Part shown: positions 20,655 through 33,695 of the stretch, in pieces
Numbering within the stretch: the first letter of the stretch is position 1
Layout: the number at the start of each line of letters is the position of its first letter
Assembly (NCBI RefSeq): GCF_018143015.1
Contig: NC_054742.1
Coordinates: 18,776,158 to 18,840,157, forward strand
Direction of reading: 5' to 3'
DNA: 64,000 bases
DNA from: Lytechinus variegatus
Lineage: Eukaryota > Echinodermata > Echinoidea > Temnopleuroida > Toxopneustidae
Translations under genes and position numbers: made by a program
Notes under the pieces: model-generated
What the model was told of the DNA's origin: nothing
Databases searched by the model: none
What the model saw: only the letters and a program-made list of their open reading frames with translations

Positions 20655-21875
20655 TTGGCTGTTTGAAATGAGGCTATCAGCATAAAGTTTATAATGAATA
20701 TAGTAGTAAACGTTAAAGTTAAAGAGTCAATGGCTCGTATTCTGAAGTCAAGTTTAACTTACATGTAGGATATGGTCTAATTCTGTGTTAAAATCATGGG
20801 ATGCCAAAAATGTCAAATTTTGTTTACGTGGTGCGTTTCTTTTCATTATTGTGCTCTTTCCCTATGTTTCACTCATAAAGAAAACTATTATTAATAGTAT
20901 GAATTGAGAACCAATGGGTCTGACAAATTCAACCCCTATTGTTTTAGTGATTTGCGTCACAATTGGCTTTCCATATTTAAACCAAAAATTTAAACCAGAG
21001 TTTAAATCAAACCTGAGTTCAGAATACAAGCCAATGTGGCTGCCAGAATGTGCTTTTCATAATTAAGATACATGTATATGTGTTGATAGAATAAGAAGAC
21101 TATAATATACCTTCACTCAGGATATTCAGTGACTGAGTTTGCATAGTACTATATGTGTAAAATTTGCAATTGATACTAAGGAGAGTATGAAGGATGTCAA
21201 ACTGCCTGAGTTTAGCAGTAGTGAATGATTTCCATTTAGGTGCTGATCTTGTGTCACAGTTTTCTATTGAACAAGAAGTTTGGTTATTTGCAAAACTTGA
21301 ACAATGAAGAACAATTTTTACTTACACTGTAAAGAGCATTTTGTACAAGTTTAAATAATTGTCCATCCTTTTCAACAATCAATCTGCAGTCTATGTTGAG
21401 TCAAATAGTTTTTGTCTTAATGTTGGTAAGGTCTAATTTTACCCAACATTTGCTAAAGATTGCCCATTCAGTTAATATGCATGTTGATTTGCTTTATCTT
21501 TACTGCATAAATTGACGAACAACATTAGCTTTATCAGTTTACAACATATTCTCTTTGCTGTCCAGGCTAGAAAGGCCAAAGACGTGTTGTTTATTTCATG
21601 TTACGTAATGACAAATACTAGGTAGATATCTGAAATGTATTCATATTGAATATTGTTTATTTTTACCTATTCAATTGTTTAAATCGGCTAAACCAATTTG
21701 CAATGGGTAAATTAAACATCTTGCCTGACATGGATGTGTGCATTATGTCAGTTGATCAATGTTCAAAGCTTTGATAATTATATTAGATTGAAGATATAAT
21801 GATATGAATTCCTGATGTATTCACCATTGTTTTTAGTTTATTGTAAATGGAAATAAAATGTACTTGTGTTTTACT
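20655..21875 (+). other. SMKR1: SMKR1 3' UTR with poly(A) signal
   Basis: Repeat-free AT-rich DNA follows the stop codon. An AATAAA at 21852-21857 is followed by a GT-rich stretch (TGTACTTGTGTTTTAC), the arrangement of a poly(A) site. A further AATAAA lies near 21977. Confidence 0.5.
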
Positions 21876-22935
21876 AAATTATGCATTTCTATTATTGTAA
21901 TGGTTTGGTTCATATACTTTGTATGACTAAAATATTGCTTTTGGCTCTTTGAATTTTTTCACTCCGTTTTTGTAGGTAATAAACTTATTTTTTATTAAAT
22001 CAGTGAATGATAATGCCCTGGAATTCTTCAAAAAATATTTAAAGTCAAGATATATGCCTCTACTTTTAGTTTCATAATTGATGTTAGACCTTACACCAGT
22101 CTTAAAACGATTTGCTATTTTGAATGCATGTAATAGGCCTATGCATTAACTTCCATGATAGTTGCATGATACACCATTTTTATTATTCCACATGCTTATC
22201 AACCATGTGAATTGTGAGCAAAATGCAGGCCAATATGTTAATGTGAAATATTTTTTTTTTAATAATGTTGTTATACACTAGTCTGAACATAGGCCTGTTC
22301 CCACTATTTAGTTCATGCATGATAATTAGGAATCAATTGTAAAATCAAAATACGCTGCTAAGCCAACACAAGACTCATGGATAAATATGCCAAATATGTG
22401 GTTTTCATGTGTTATACCAAGAGATATTGTCATGACTATATAATGTGTGTGCTTTTATATAATGAAATAAAGGAAAGTAATATGAAGATCTGGTTGGTCT
22501 CATTATTTCTTATATATAGCTTGCTTGCTTTGCTCATTTGCAACTTAAGAAAAAAAACCCTTTATGCCATGTTGTGCACCCCCAATTTTTTTCTATTACT
22601 GCACACCCCTAGTGTAAAGATCTTCTTTTTCTTTTTTTTTTACTTTTTCAACAAAATAACATCTCACCCTTTTACTTTCATTTTCTATCTTTTCTCCTTT
22701 CCTCACCGTGAAACTCTTCTGTGGGTCTATGGCCCTCTAGTCAAAAATCTGTTTGTGTGTCTTCGGGGGGGGGGGGTAGTCATTTAGATTGACTTTTTTT
22801 GTGTGTATATCAGCTTTATTTCTACAAGACTAGATAAACAAAGTGAGCGCAAAGCGCGAGTTGATTTTGACAAATGACCTGATCGAAAATGAGCCATTTG
22901 ATGACTATTGTCGGTGCTCTTATTTTATACACTCT
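21876..22935. other. Intergenic DNA, no gene recognised
   Basis: AT-rich. It contains a T-run region (22625-22645), a G-run (22764-22774) and one isolated mirror motif on the opposite strand (about 22841-22861). The frame at 22377-22787 has no recognisable features and is not called. Confidence 0.5.
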
Positions 22936-24581
22936 CATAGGCGGATCCAGGGGGCGAGGCCCCCCCCCCCATTGGTGGAGCAAAAAAGAAAAAGGGGAAA
23001 GAAAGAAATAAAGAAGGGGAAAGAAAGGAGGGAAAATAAGAGGAGGAAGACGAGTGAATAAAATAAGGTGAGAGGAAGACTTGAAAAATAATGAAAATCT
23101 TTCATGTCACTATTAACAAATTTTTGCTCGCGATTGCATTGCATGTTCGATGAGATACATATCTTGCTCAATAGGCTTATGTGGAGCTACAATACCAAGT
23201 TTTTAAAGTCAATATACAAAACGTATTACAGCTCGGACGCCGAGCTTTCATTATTTTATTTGATTTTAAAAAAATGGTTATCTAAAGTCTGTGTTATATG
23301 GTCTGAATATCAACATTTTTAGTTCGCGCTGCGCGCTCGTATTATTTAATTTGCCTTATTAAGTACCTTATTGTCTTCATGTATTCCATAACGTTTTAAA
23401 AATGTCCCTTTCTCTTCTGAGTGTCAAAACATATCAGCCAGCGCTGCGCGCTCGCATTTTGACTGTTAAGTTATGTTTACCTCAATATCAATTCTTCGCA
23501 CTGGCATTACTGATGTAGGAAGATACCCAATTACCCATCGTTTTCATAATTCACTAAACATGAATAGAGTGTCATGTTTTTAAGTCTGAAATCTCTTTTT
23601 TCCACTCGCGCTTTGCGCTCGCATAAAGTACTTAGTTATATATTTATCCCGTTCATGATTACGTAAGCTTAAAAGTGCCACCGAGATGTTGAGATAATTA
23701 TCTCGGGAAGTCGACATCTTGATAGCAAAAGATAAGATGACGAGATCCCAGATCTCATCATGTCGACATCTTTTAGAAGAGATGATGAGATGACAAGATC
23801 CCGAATCTCATCATGTCAACATCTTTTAGAAGAGATGATGAGATGACAAGATCTCGGATCTCATCATGTTGACATCTTGTAGAAGAGATGATCAGATGAC
23901 AAGATCTTGGATCTCTTCATGTCTACATCCAGTGGAAGAGATGATCAGATGTCATGATCTCGTAACTCGTCATGTCTACATCTTTAAGAAGAGATGATTA
24001 GATGACATGATCATGGATCGAAGATCTTGTCATCTGACCATTTCTTCTAAAAGATGTCGACATGACGAGATCCGGGATCTTGTCATCTCATCATCTCTTC
24101 TAAAAGATGTCAACATGATGAGATCCGGGATCTTGTCATCTCATCATCTCTTCTAAAAGATGTCAACATGATGAGATCCGGGATCTTGTCATCTCATCAT
24201 CTCTTCTAAAAGATGTTGACATGATGAGATCCAGGATCTCGTCATCTGATCTTTTGCTATCAAGATATCGACTTCCCAAGATAATTATCTCAACATCTCG
24301 GTGGCACTTTTAAGCTTCCATACGTTCATGATTACAAAAAGTGCTCAGATGTCAATTTTTAGGTCGGAATGTCAATGTCTGCATGGCTAACTTCAAACAG
24401 GACCCTTTAATACGAGAATATTACATAATTATGTTTAACAAAAATAAATCTCTAAGTGACTGCTAGAAATACCCCTTCAAAGAAACAATACAAATCAACT
24501 TTCAGCTACCGATCGAGGAAAACACGGTGAATGAAAAAAAAATCGCCCTCCCCCTTTTGGCGAAAGCTGGATCCGCACCTG
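22936..24581 (+). mobile_element. GGCGGATCCAG-ended mirror-repeat element (copy B), interrupted
   Basis: The left end CATAGGCGGATCCAG (22936) and right end (inverse of CAGGTGCGGATCCAG, ending 24581) match copy A. So does the A/G-only tract after the left end (22980-23055). The body has fewer motif copies (near 23128, 23322, 23438 and 23603). The fold-back element at 23663-24322 is inserted in it. No clear target duplication was seen around this copy. Confidence 0.7.
23663..24322. mobile_element. 660-bp fold-back element with 53-bp tandem repeats in its arms
   Basis: The outer inverted repeat includes AAGCTTAAAAGTGCCACCGA (23665 onward) and its mirror ending at 24317, followed inward by GAGATAATTATCTC on both sides. 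The left arm then contains a 53-bp tandem repeat (AGAAGAGATGATGAG at 23775, 23828, 23881, 23934 and 23987). The right arm has the same repeat inverted (CTCTTCTAAAAG at 24095, 24148 and 24201). Direct repeats CGTTCATGATTAC (23650-23662 and 24323-24335) flank it as a 13-bp target duplication. The related element at 27.5 kb shows the uninterrupted site. It has no coding capacity. Confidence 0.85.
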
Positions 24582-24960
24582 CACTTTTACATTTTCAATT
24601 CTCTTGCTTTTTAAGTTTCCGCTTTTTCACATCACGAAACTGAAAAAAGATAACTAATTAAAATGAGGTGACATTCAAAAGATTGTAAAATAAAGCGACC
24701 ACACCCAATGTTCTAGCTTGGTTGCGGGAAAAGTAAAGTTTAAAAAAGATAATAACATGTATAAAAAAAACAATAACCGTGAACATGTTCTTTCATTTCG
24801 TCCTGTGTTTTTTTTCTCTCTCTCCATCTGTTTCTTACAAATTATGAAAGGAATGGTTTCATTCAATAACAATTATCATAAATTTACGAGAGAAAAAAAA
24901 TAATCGATGGTAATCTCATGCATAGTAGATATCATGCGTGGCCATGTGGTTTCATGTCTG
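24582..24960. other. Short intergenic stretch, nothing recognised
   Basis: AT-rich DNA with no supported gene. The overlapping short ORFs on both strands are low-complexity. Confidence 0.5.
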
Positions 24961-24961
24961 T

Positions 24962-25036
<75 letters not shown>
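24961..25036. repeat. (TA)n microsatellite
   Basis: Nearly uninterrupted TA dinucleotides, with one extra A near 24975. It abuts the left end of the mariner-like element and may reflect its TA target. Confidence 0.95.
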
Positions 25037-26392
<1,356 letters not shown>

Positions 26393-26817
26393 CAGTGCGT
26401 ATAAAAAAGTTTACACTTTGAAAAAGCTCTGGGAATTAAAAAGTATACAACATGTGGGTAATTTTTTCACATATAATCTTGGGTTAGGGTCTCATCTATC
26501 AATGAAAGTAAAAGTTTTGACAGAATGTTACAATTGAGTGAGCACCGTCCATTTTTGTAAAGCTCGCAGAAATCTGTTTGCGCAGAAATGCTCGTTTTCA
26601 CGCAGTGTCAAGGGGAAGGGTGAAATCAAACTTACCCTGCGATACATTTTTCCTACATTTCCCTTGCACTTTTAGTCAAGTAAGATAAAACAGATACATT
26701 TAGGCATTTTTAATCAAATTTGCCACCCAAATTGAAATTTCAACTCTTAGTAAGCACAGCTTTTACCCTTTTTGTGCCAGCTGGATCCGAGGACATAACT
26801 GAATCTGAACAAAAGTG
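26393..26817 (-). mobile_element. Inverted, truncated copy of the mariner-like element
   Basis: It starts CAGTGCGTATAAAAAAG at 26393 and mirrors 25853-26276 almost perfectly. Similarity stops at about 26817 ('GAACAAAAGT'). The near identity of the arms indicates a recent inverted duplication or a second insertion. Confidence 0.75.
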
Positions 26818-27302
26818 TACGATGAGCTCGATGGTGAGTTATAGTGATGACATTGGCCAAATCATTGCCGTTAGTAAAACACAGAGGCAGGTTATCACAG
26901 CAATATTTTCCACACACTTTACAGTTTTATCCGTTTATAGGAGACTGTAAATTACATTTATTCCGTAACAATCTGATAAATATTTTAAATATGAATTCAC
27001 CTCCTAATATAATCTTAAAGATTAATCAAAAATATTTATTTTCTGCAATATTTTCCTTTTAATTTGCATTATGTGCTATTTTTATATTGCACCCTTATTT
27101 CCTGTGTAATCATGATCCCATTTTTAATTTTCATAATTCTCATTATTTAACCAGTAAGCAAATGAATTTTCATTCAATATGGGCTGTTATTTTTTTCTAA
27201 GGTTTGATTCATTGATAATTTAGCTTTATCTTCCTAAAACTGAAACATTCTGGACAATGTTTGTGATCCTAAACGATTTTTTTTATCCAACTAAATAGTT
27301 TT
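26818..27302. other. Non-coding stretch, nothing recognised
   Basis: AT-rich. The short overlapping ORFs (26720-27062) begin inside the mobile element and show no family features. Confidence 0.45.
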
Positions 27303-29266
27303 TGCGAGCGCAAAGTGCGAGCAGAAATTTTTAATGTTATTTTGATCTGATCAAAAAAAAAGATCTGTTAACGGTGTTTTGCAGTCAGCCATGAAGATAC
27401 GTTTCATTTTTCAACAATAATGCGAGCGCGAAGCGCGAGCTGAAAATTTCGAGATTTCTACATGAAGAATGGAGATTCTAAGTACTTTTTGTAATCGTGA
27501 AAAGGATAAGTATATAACTAAATAATTTATGTGAGTGCATCCGCAAGCGGAAAAATTCGAGATTTACACCAAAAAAGGGACACTATATTCATGTTTTTTA
27601 AATCGTGAAAAGGATGAGTAAATGGAAATCTTTCTACATTAATAATGCGAGCGCAAAGCGAGGGCAGAATTTTTTGATATTGTGATTTGAAACTGGATAA
27701 TTATTTAAATAGAGAACAAGCTGCGTATCTGAATAGACATGTGCGTGCATGTTTCAGATTTCGACCTAGAATCTGGACATTCAAAACATCTTTTTTCATC
27801 ATGAAAATGAATAAAGCGAGCGCAAAGCGCGAGCTTAAAATATTTGATATTCCGATCTGAAAAGGGGGTTTTCAAGCACTTTGTAGGAAAATTGTGAGGT
27901 GGAAATGGATCACATGCAAATCAAAAGCTGATATGTTTCATTATTATTACTTTGAATTTTTAAATGTAGGACCGAGACATTCTATGAAAATTATGTCATC
28001 TGAGAATGATGACTATCTTGCTATTTCTCATGTCGAAACCTGAAACTTGTCGATATTTCATTCTGAAAACAGGGACAATTTGATAATTAAATTAATATCT
28101 TATTTATCAATCTAATGAGATCGAGCGCGAAATCTGTTTATATTATGTACTGAAAAAATTATTATGAATAAGATGCATTTTCAACAATCATTGCGAGCGT
28201 AAATCGCGAGCCGAAATGTTTGATAAACTGTCATGAAATGGGGATCTTACAAATGTTTATTTGAATTGATAGAGAAAAATCAAACAAACATAACGCTGAA
28301 AATTTCATCAAAATTTGATGTAAAATAAGAAAGTTATGACATTTTAAAGTTTCGCTTATTTTTTACAAAACAGTTATGCACAACTCAATAATATGCAAAT
28401 GAGAGAGTCGATGATGTCCCTCACTCACTATTTCTTTTGTGTTTTTATTGTTTTAGAATATTTCAATTTTAACACATTTGACAAGGACCAACTTGACTGA
28501 ACCATAAAATGTTAAGGCGATGGTAATTCCACGTGTTCAGGGAGGAATTAAATTTTGTTTCAAGGGCAATGAGGAGAAAATGGGAATAAATCATATTTCA
28601 TATGATGTCATCAGTCCCCTCATTTGCATACCGAACAGGATGTGCATATAACTGTTTTGCGAAATAACTTTTTTATTTTACAACCGATTTTGATGACATT
28701 TTCAGTGTTATACTAAATGGATTTTTTAAATTTTATTCTTGGGGTGGACTTGTCTTAATATTGAGATATACATAACTCACCAATCAAAATGCAGCGCTAG
28801 CTGTAACGTTTTGACAATCTCACCTGAATATAGGGATATTTTGAAAACTTTATGGAATATACGAAAATAATAACATTCAGACCATAAAACAGACATTTTT
28901 ACAGAGCACTTTTCAAAAATCAATTTGTAAATAAAACAAAATAATGAATTTCGATTTCCAAGCTGAAATATGTTTTGTATAATGACTTTGAAATTTAATA
29001 TTTGAAGCTCCATGTTGTGCAAGATATACAAATCAACTAAAAGGCAATGCGAGCGTGAAGCGCGAGCGAAAATTTTATATAGTGACAAGAAATTTTTATC
29101 AAAAGTCTTCCCCTCATCTTATTTTATTCACTCGTCTTCCTCTTCTCATGTTTCCCCTTCTTTTTTCTCCTCTCTTTTCCCTTCTTTCTCTTTTTTTTTC
29201 TTTCCCTCTTTTTTTATTGCTCCGCAAATAGGGGGGGGGGGCCCTCGCCCCCCGGAACCGCCTATG
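27303..29266 (-). mobile_element. GGCGGATCCAG-type mirror-repeat element (copy C), inverted
   Basis: It lies in the opposite orientation to copies A and B. It ends at 29266 with CCGCCTATG, preceded by C/G-runs and a long pyrimidine-only tract (about 29135-29215). Motif copies (GCGAGCGCGAAGCGCGAGC and variants) lie near 27304, 27421, 27648, 27814, 28193 and 29047. The other terminus was not found. A TTAA-family MITE interrupts it at 28253-28753. Positions 27481-27525 show the uninterrupted version of the site into which the fold-back element of copy B inserted. Confidence 0.7.
28253..28753. mobile_element. TTAA-family MITE inside copy C
   Basis: The body and right TIR (GGGGTGGACTTGTC, then TTAA) of the 3378-3979 family are present. 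The first ~20 bp of the left TIR are missing. Confidence 0.7.
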
Positions 29267-29742
29267 AATTCGATCATAAATGGTAGTATCATTGGTCTAG
29301 CGCGGCACCCTGATTGCGGAATGCAATTAACTACTCACTTAGGGACTAGATCGAGTGTTAAAGTCGCTAAAAAAAAAAAAAAAAAATAAGAACCCGCCCC
29401 TAAATCCTAATCCACTTTTTAGGATGTTCAAATGGGTCCCATGAGTGCAAATAAATCCGTGTTTATAGGCCGGTGTAGCGGCTCAGGGTAGCGGCTTGCC
29501 CTTTCAGAATCTTTACTTACGATGCGGTTTTTTTAAGGATGATTCTCGAGGAAGTTCAGTGCAAGTGACCCTGCCCCTCCCCTGGATTTCTACATTACTT
29601 TTGTTTGTTTTGTTTTAAAGTATTCTTTAACTGACATTTACAAAGTGGCAATGAAATACTTAATACAAACATAAACTGACAAAGTGGTTCATAGGTCCTA
29701 TTCATCCAAGGTTTAACAGTATATGTACATGCCTTATATTGA

Positions 29743-30349
29743 AGGACAAGTCCACCCCAACAAAAAGCTGATTTGAATAAAAAGAGAAAAATCCAACAAG
29801 CAAAACACTGAAAATTTCATCAAAATCGGATGTAAAATAAGAAAGTTATGACATTTTAAAGTTTCGCTTAATTTCACAAAACAGTTGTATGCACATCCTG
29901 GTCGGTATGCAAATTGGCAGACTGATGACGTCACCCACTCACTATTTCTTTTGTATTTTATTATATGAAATATGAAATATTCTAATTTTCTCCTCCTTGC
30001 ACGTCAAGTAAAACAAAGTTTCATTTCTCCCTGAACATGTGGAATTATACCACTGTTTTAACAGTTTATGGTCAAGTTAAGTTCGTCCTTTTTGTCAAAT
30101 CTGTAAAAATTGAAATATTGTATTATTCAAAGAATAAAAACAAAAGAAATAGTGAGTGATGGACATCATCGACTCTCTCATTTGCATATCACCGAGTTGT
30201 GCATTTAATTGTTTTGTGAAAAATAAGCGAAACTTAAAAAGTCATAACTTTCTTATTTTACCGTCCGATTTTGATGAAATTTGCAGCGTTGTTTGTTTGA
30301 TTTTTCTCTATCGATTCAATTAAAAAGTTTTCTGGGGTGGACTTGACCT
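29743..30349. mobile_element. TTAA-family MITE, full-length copy
   Basis: It starts AGGACAAGTCCACC and ends GGTGGACTTGACCT, with long inverted halves as in the other copies. The flanking bases are TTGA and TCAA, so the TTAA duplication has decayed. Confidence 0.8.
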
Positions 30350-30589
30350 CAATTCAACTGCTCCATTCATGCTTTCATTTCACTGAAAGATAAAGAAATA
30401 TAATACAGAAAGTTAAAACAAGAAAAGACAGGTTTATTTAGTTTAGTTTAGGCCTACTCCAACGATGTTGTATATAGGACTAAGCCTGTTCTTTGATTAA
30501 CCAAGGCAATACTGCTTTACTTAAAATTCAATAACTAAATTATTGAATTTTAAAGATTTGCATTATTCCAATGAAACAGTTATAAGCCC

Positions 30590-30762
30590 ACCTAATGAAT
30601 ATTCATGACGATGTGCATATCGTCACAAAATATTGATGAAATAAAATTCAATAACTTCGTTATTTGTTATCCGATTTTGAAGGAATTTTCAATATTTTTT
30701 CTCTACGGTGATTTTTACTCTGTTTTATTTAGATATAAATATTTTCAGCCCGGACCACCCCT
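30590..30762 (+). mobile_element. Right end of a second TTAA element family
   Basis: It ends '..ATTTTCAGCCCGGACCACCC' just before CTTTAA, with TTAA at 30763-30766. This resembles the right end of the element at 37051-38256 ('ATTTTCAGCCC...ACCCCC' then TTAA). Confidence 0.5.
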
Positions 30763-31199
30763 TTAAGATAAAATTAGATGCACTACTCGTGTTGGCAGGG
30801 GTATCGTGGCCCAAAAAAATCCATGAAAAAAAACTCGAAAATCGTAATAGGGAAGGGAGCTGATCACTCCTTCCTGAACGCCCCCCCCCCCCCCCCGGAA
30901 AGCTGCAGCATGCAATGCACGTCACGCATGCTTGCACCGTACCCTGCACCAATTGCTTGCACCTTGGCCGTACGTTCATTGTACACTACCTATGCTGTGT
31001 ACACTATATACCGTATACAAATCCTATCCGGATCCGAAGTGTATACCCGGTATATTGTATGCTCAGTAGTTGTTGTTTTTCGAATGGTGTGCGCATACGA
31101 AAATCACCAAGGAAGACAATAACAGGGACCAGAAATCTCGCTATTTTTGTGGTATGTCACAGCTTTTACTGTAATGCCTAGGATCATCAATAATTGTGC

Positions 31200-32200
31200 T
31201 ATATTTTATGTGAGTTTTCTTATTTGAAGAAATCTAATTATTGCATTATTTGTGAAGAATTTGCTCCGAAATGATCTCTTCTTCTTAGAGAATTGGTCTG
31301 CGCAGTCGCAATTCAGATCGCCATTTTTGCCAGCAATCGAAATCACGTCTGTGTCTTTGCGTGTGTGCCCGTCTAGTCTGACCTTGTCAAGAAAGCTAGA
31401 AATTAAATACCGTTGTAATATGAAAATGACCCAAACTGAACGGTAGAGTCCCTTTCCCGTCTGTTGATTCCCTTTTCGAAGAGAAATATGTTTTGACCTC
31501 CCTCTTAGTTCAATCTGGAATCCATTAGTCGTGATGAAAATGCCCACGAAAAATGCCGTTTAGAGTGTTAGCTAGCTGCAGGCCGAGGCTGTACATTGCT
31601 GGAAAAGAAATCATAACCAGCGATCTTTCGGGATTTTTTCGGTATTATCATTAAATTATTTAATTAAAGTAGCCGATATCGTGAAATTCAATTGCCGTTC
31701 CAAAATTTGAATAAGCTCACAGATCAAACTAATAACAGATTTGGATGATTTTGGTCGATTCGCAGTCCTCTCTGAAAATCGTCTTTGATATTGCCTTTAC
31801 GTTTGAGTCTGCGCGATAGTGTACGGATGCTCCATCAATTTCTGCGCCGGTGTTTCCCCGATCGGTGTGCCCTACTACGCAGCCGCGAAAGACTTAACAA
31901 ACTAATTGTGCTCAGTAAACTTCTGAGCAATATTGCCAAAACTTCTGTAAAAGAATGAAGAGAGCGTCGAACATTTGATATAGCTCTCACCCTATTCCTA
32001 CTTTACTCGATGCCCTGTTCTGACAGCAGCCAGAATTCACTCACTGAGTCACTCAACTGACTCAAGAGTGACAAGACCAGTCAGTGCAGAGTGAGAGTCA
32101 GAATAAGATGTCTTTTCATAATTGTGAGAATTATAAAAGAACAAATTCAGACTTAAACTTTAGTTGAGACCAAGCCATATTGTTACCTGCCTAACATTAA
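31200..32200. promoter_or_regulatory. Repeat-poor, CpG-containing block: candidate NRF1 promoter and 5' exon region
   Basis: The block contains no repeat recognised elsewhere in the window and more CpG than its surroundings. It includes TGCGCAGTCGCA at 31299-31310, close to the NRF1/P3A2 consensus YGCGCAYGCGCR (two mismatches). The first visible NRF1 exon opens with an acceptor at 36459-36460, so a non-coding exon must lie upstream. This is the best-looking place for it, but no donor was chosen. Confidence 0.3.
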
Positions 32201-32603
32201 CAATACATGTTTCTAGGAATCTAGGCCCCTATTTATTTTTATTATTGTTTTCGTTGTTATCATGACATTGACTATTTTTAGTATTTTATTCACAATTATT
32301 ATAATCTAGTTATAAATTATGTTGTGACAATTTTTACGAGGTTATTGATAATGTGGAAAAATTAAGGCTGCACACAGTCTTGCAGCAATCGAGTATCGAT
32401 CAGCTAAAAGCAAACTTTTCTTGTTCAATAAAAAAAATAGAGCTAGAGCTGGGCAATCCCATTAGAATTGGTCTTTCCTTGATCTCCCTTGGCCTACATG
32501 TACAGTAGGTTGTACAAATCTGCAGGTAATAGATCTGACTCAATTCAATCTAGGTCCTACATGTATAGCTTCAGCCAAGCATTACTTAGTACCTATACCC
32601 CTG

Positions 32604-32892
32604 CCCGGGGGGTATAGAAGTGACACTTCCATTGACGAGTGGATACCATGGGCGACCATGCGGTCTCAAAAAGCACCCTAAAGTATATTTTCCATATTCT
32701 GAAAATGCACCCCTTGACAAGTATTGGCATGTGAAAATACATGTAGATACCCTTTTTTCATTATTTTAGTATTTTTGACACCCTTATTACGTTACGTACG
32801 TAACGTGCCCTATCTTGAAAAAGACACCCTTTTTACGTGTTTTTGGGGTCACGCATGGTATCCACTCGTCAGTGTAAGTGGCCCCCAGGCCC
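32604..32892. mobile_element. hAT-like MITE with GAGTGGATACCA ends
   Basis: The left part (CCCGGGGGG..., CATTGACGAGTGGATACCA) and the right part (inverse of ACTGACGAGTGGATACCA near 32855, then GGCCCCCAGGCC) are inverted repeats about 290 bp apart. It is the same family as the ends at 9728 and 12238. It is non-coding, and the exact boundaries are uncertain by a few bases. Confidence 0.6.
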
Positions 32893-33695
32893 CACATGCA
32901 CTTTATCAGTTGGGTAGTACATGTACATTGTAAGATCCTCTTTATAGAATATGTTTAAACATTTAGCATATGCCTATAGCTTAATGTTCTTTAAGATTCT
33001 GTACATGTAGCTCACAAATTTTTCATTTTTCAAGAAAATCCAACATTATCTTTGAAACCTTTTCTAAATTTATCAGCACTGACACCGTAGAATTGATTTC
33101 ATATTGAAACTGCAAAAGGAAGTGACCAGAAATTACTGTCACAACAAAGTACTTGTACCTGCTAACATTAGTTTTCAAATCCTCTTGAATAGCATAAATG
33201 AAGCAGGAGTTTTTCAGGACCTAAAAAATTGAGGAATTTGTTTTCCTTAATTTTTGTGATCAACATTGCTCTGTTCGGTATTGTGACGGTGAGTGACCAT
33301 GAGCAACTTACTAAATGCAGTACCGTAACTATAAGCAAGACCAGAGCATTCATTTGATAAAAAAATTGGCTTAGAACTCGTGAATTTTCTGTTTTGTTTT
33401 CATTATTCTTGTATACTTCTGTGGACTAAAAAGTGTCGTAAGGGTTACTTTTTTATGTCTTTGATAAAGTCAGAGAGGAAGTGTTAATATGGAACATTTT
33501 TCTCTCCTATAGAGAATGCACAGAATTTGTTCCATGAATGTACAAATTCAAATGTAAACATGGAAATATCAAGCGTTTCTTTTCATAATTTTCTTCTATT
33601 GAATTTGAAACAGTGAAGAAAAGTTCTAAATGAGCCATTTCAATTATTTGTGCTTAATTTTTATCATAGTCTTATGAATTTATTATATTGTTTTT

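Noticed and set aside
22377..22787. 136-codon open frame
   Set aside because: The composition is that of translated AT-rich and T-run DNA. No domain, no splice context.
30725..31181. Overlapping frames on both strands around the C-run at 30884-30898
   Set aside because: They cross a homopolymer and the end of a TTAA-type element. No conserved sequence features.
31206..31547. 113-codon open frame on the minus strand
   Set aside because: No family motif, no supporting splice pattern, and an overlapping frame on the other strand. It lies in the candidate NRF1 promoter block.
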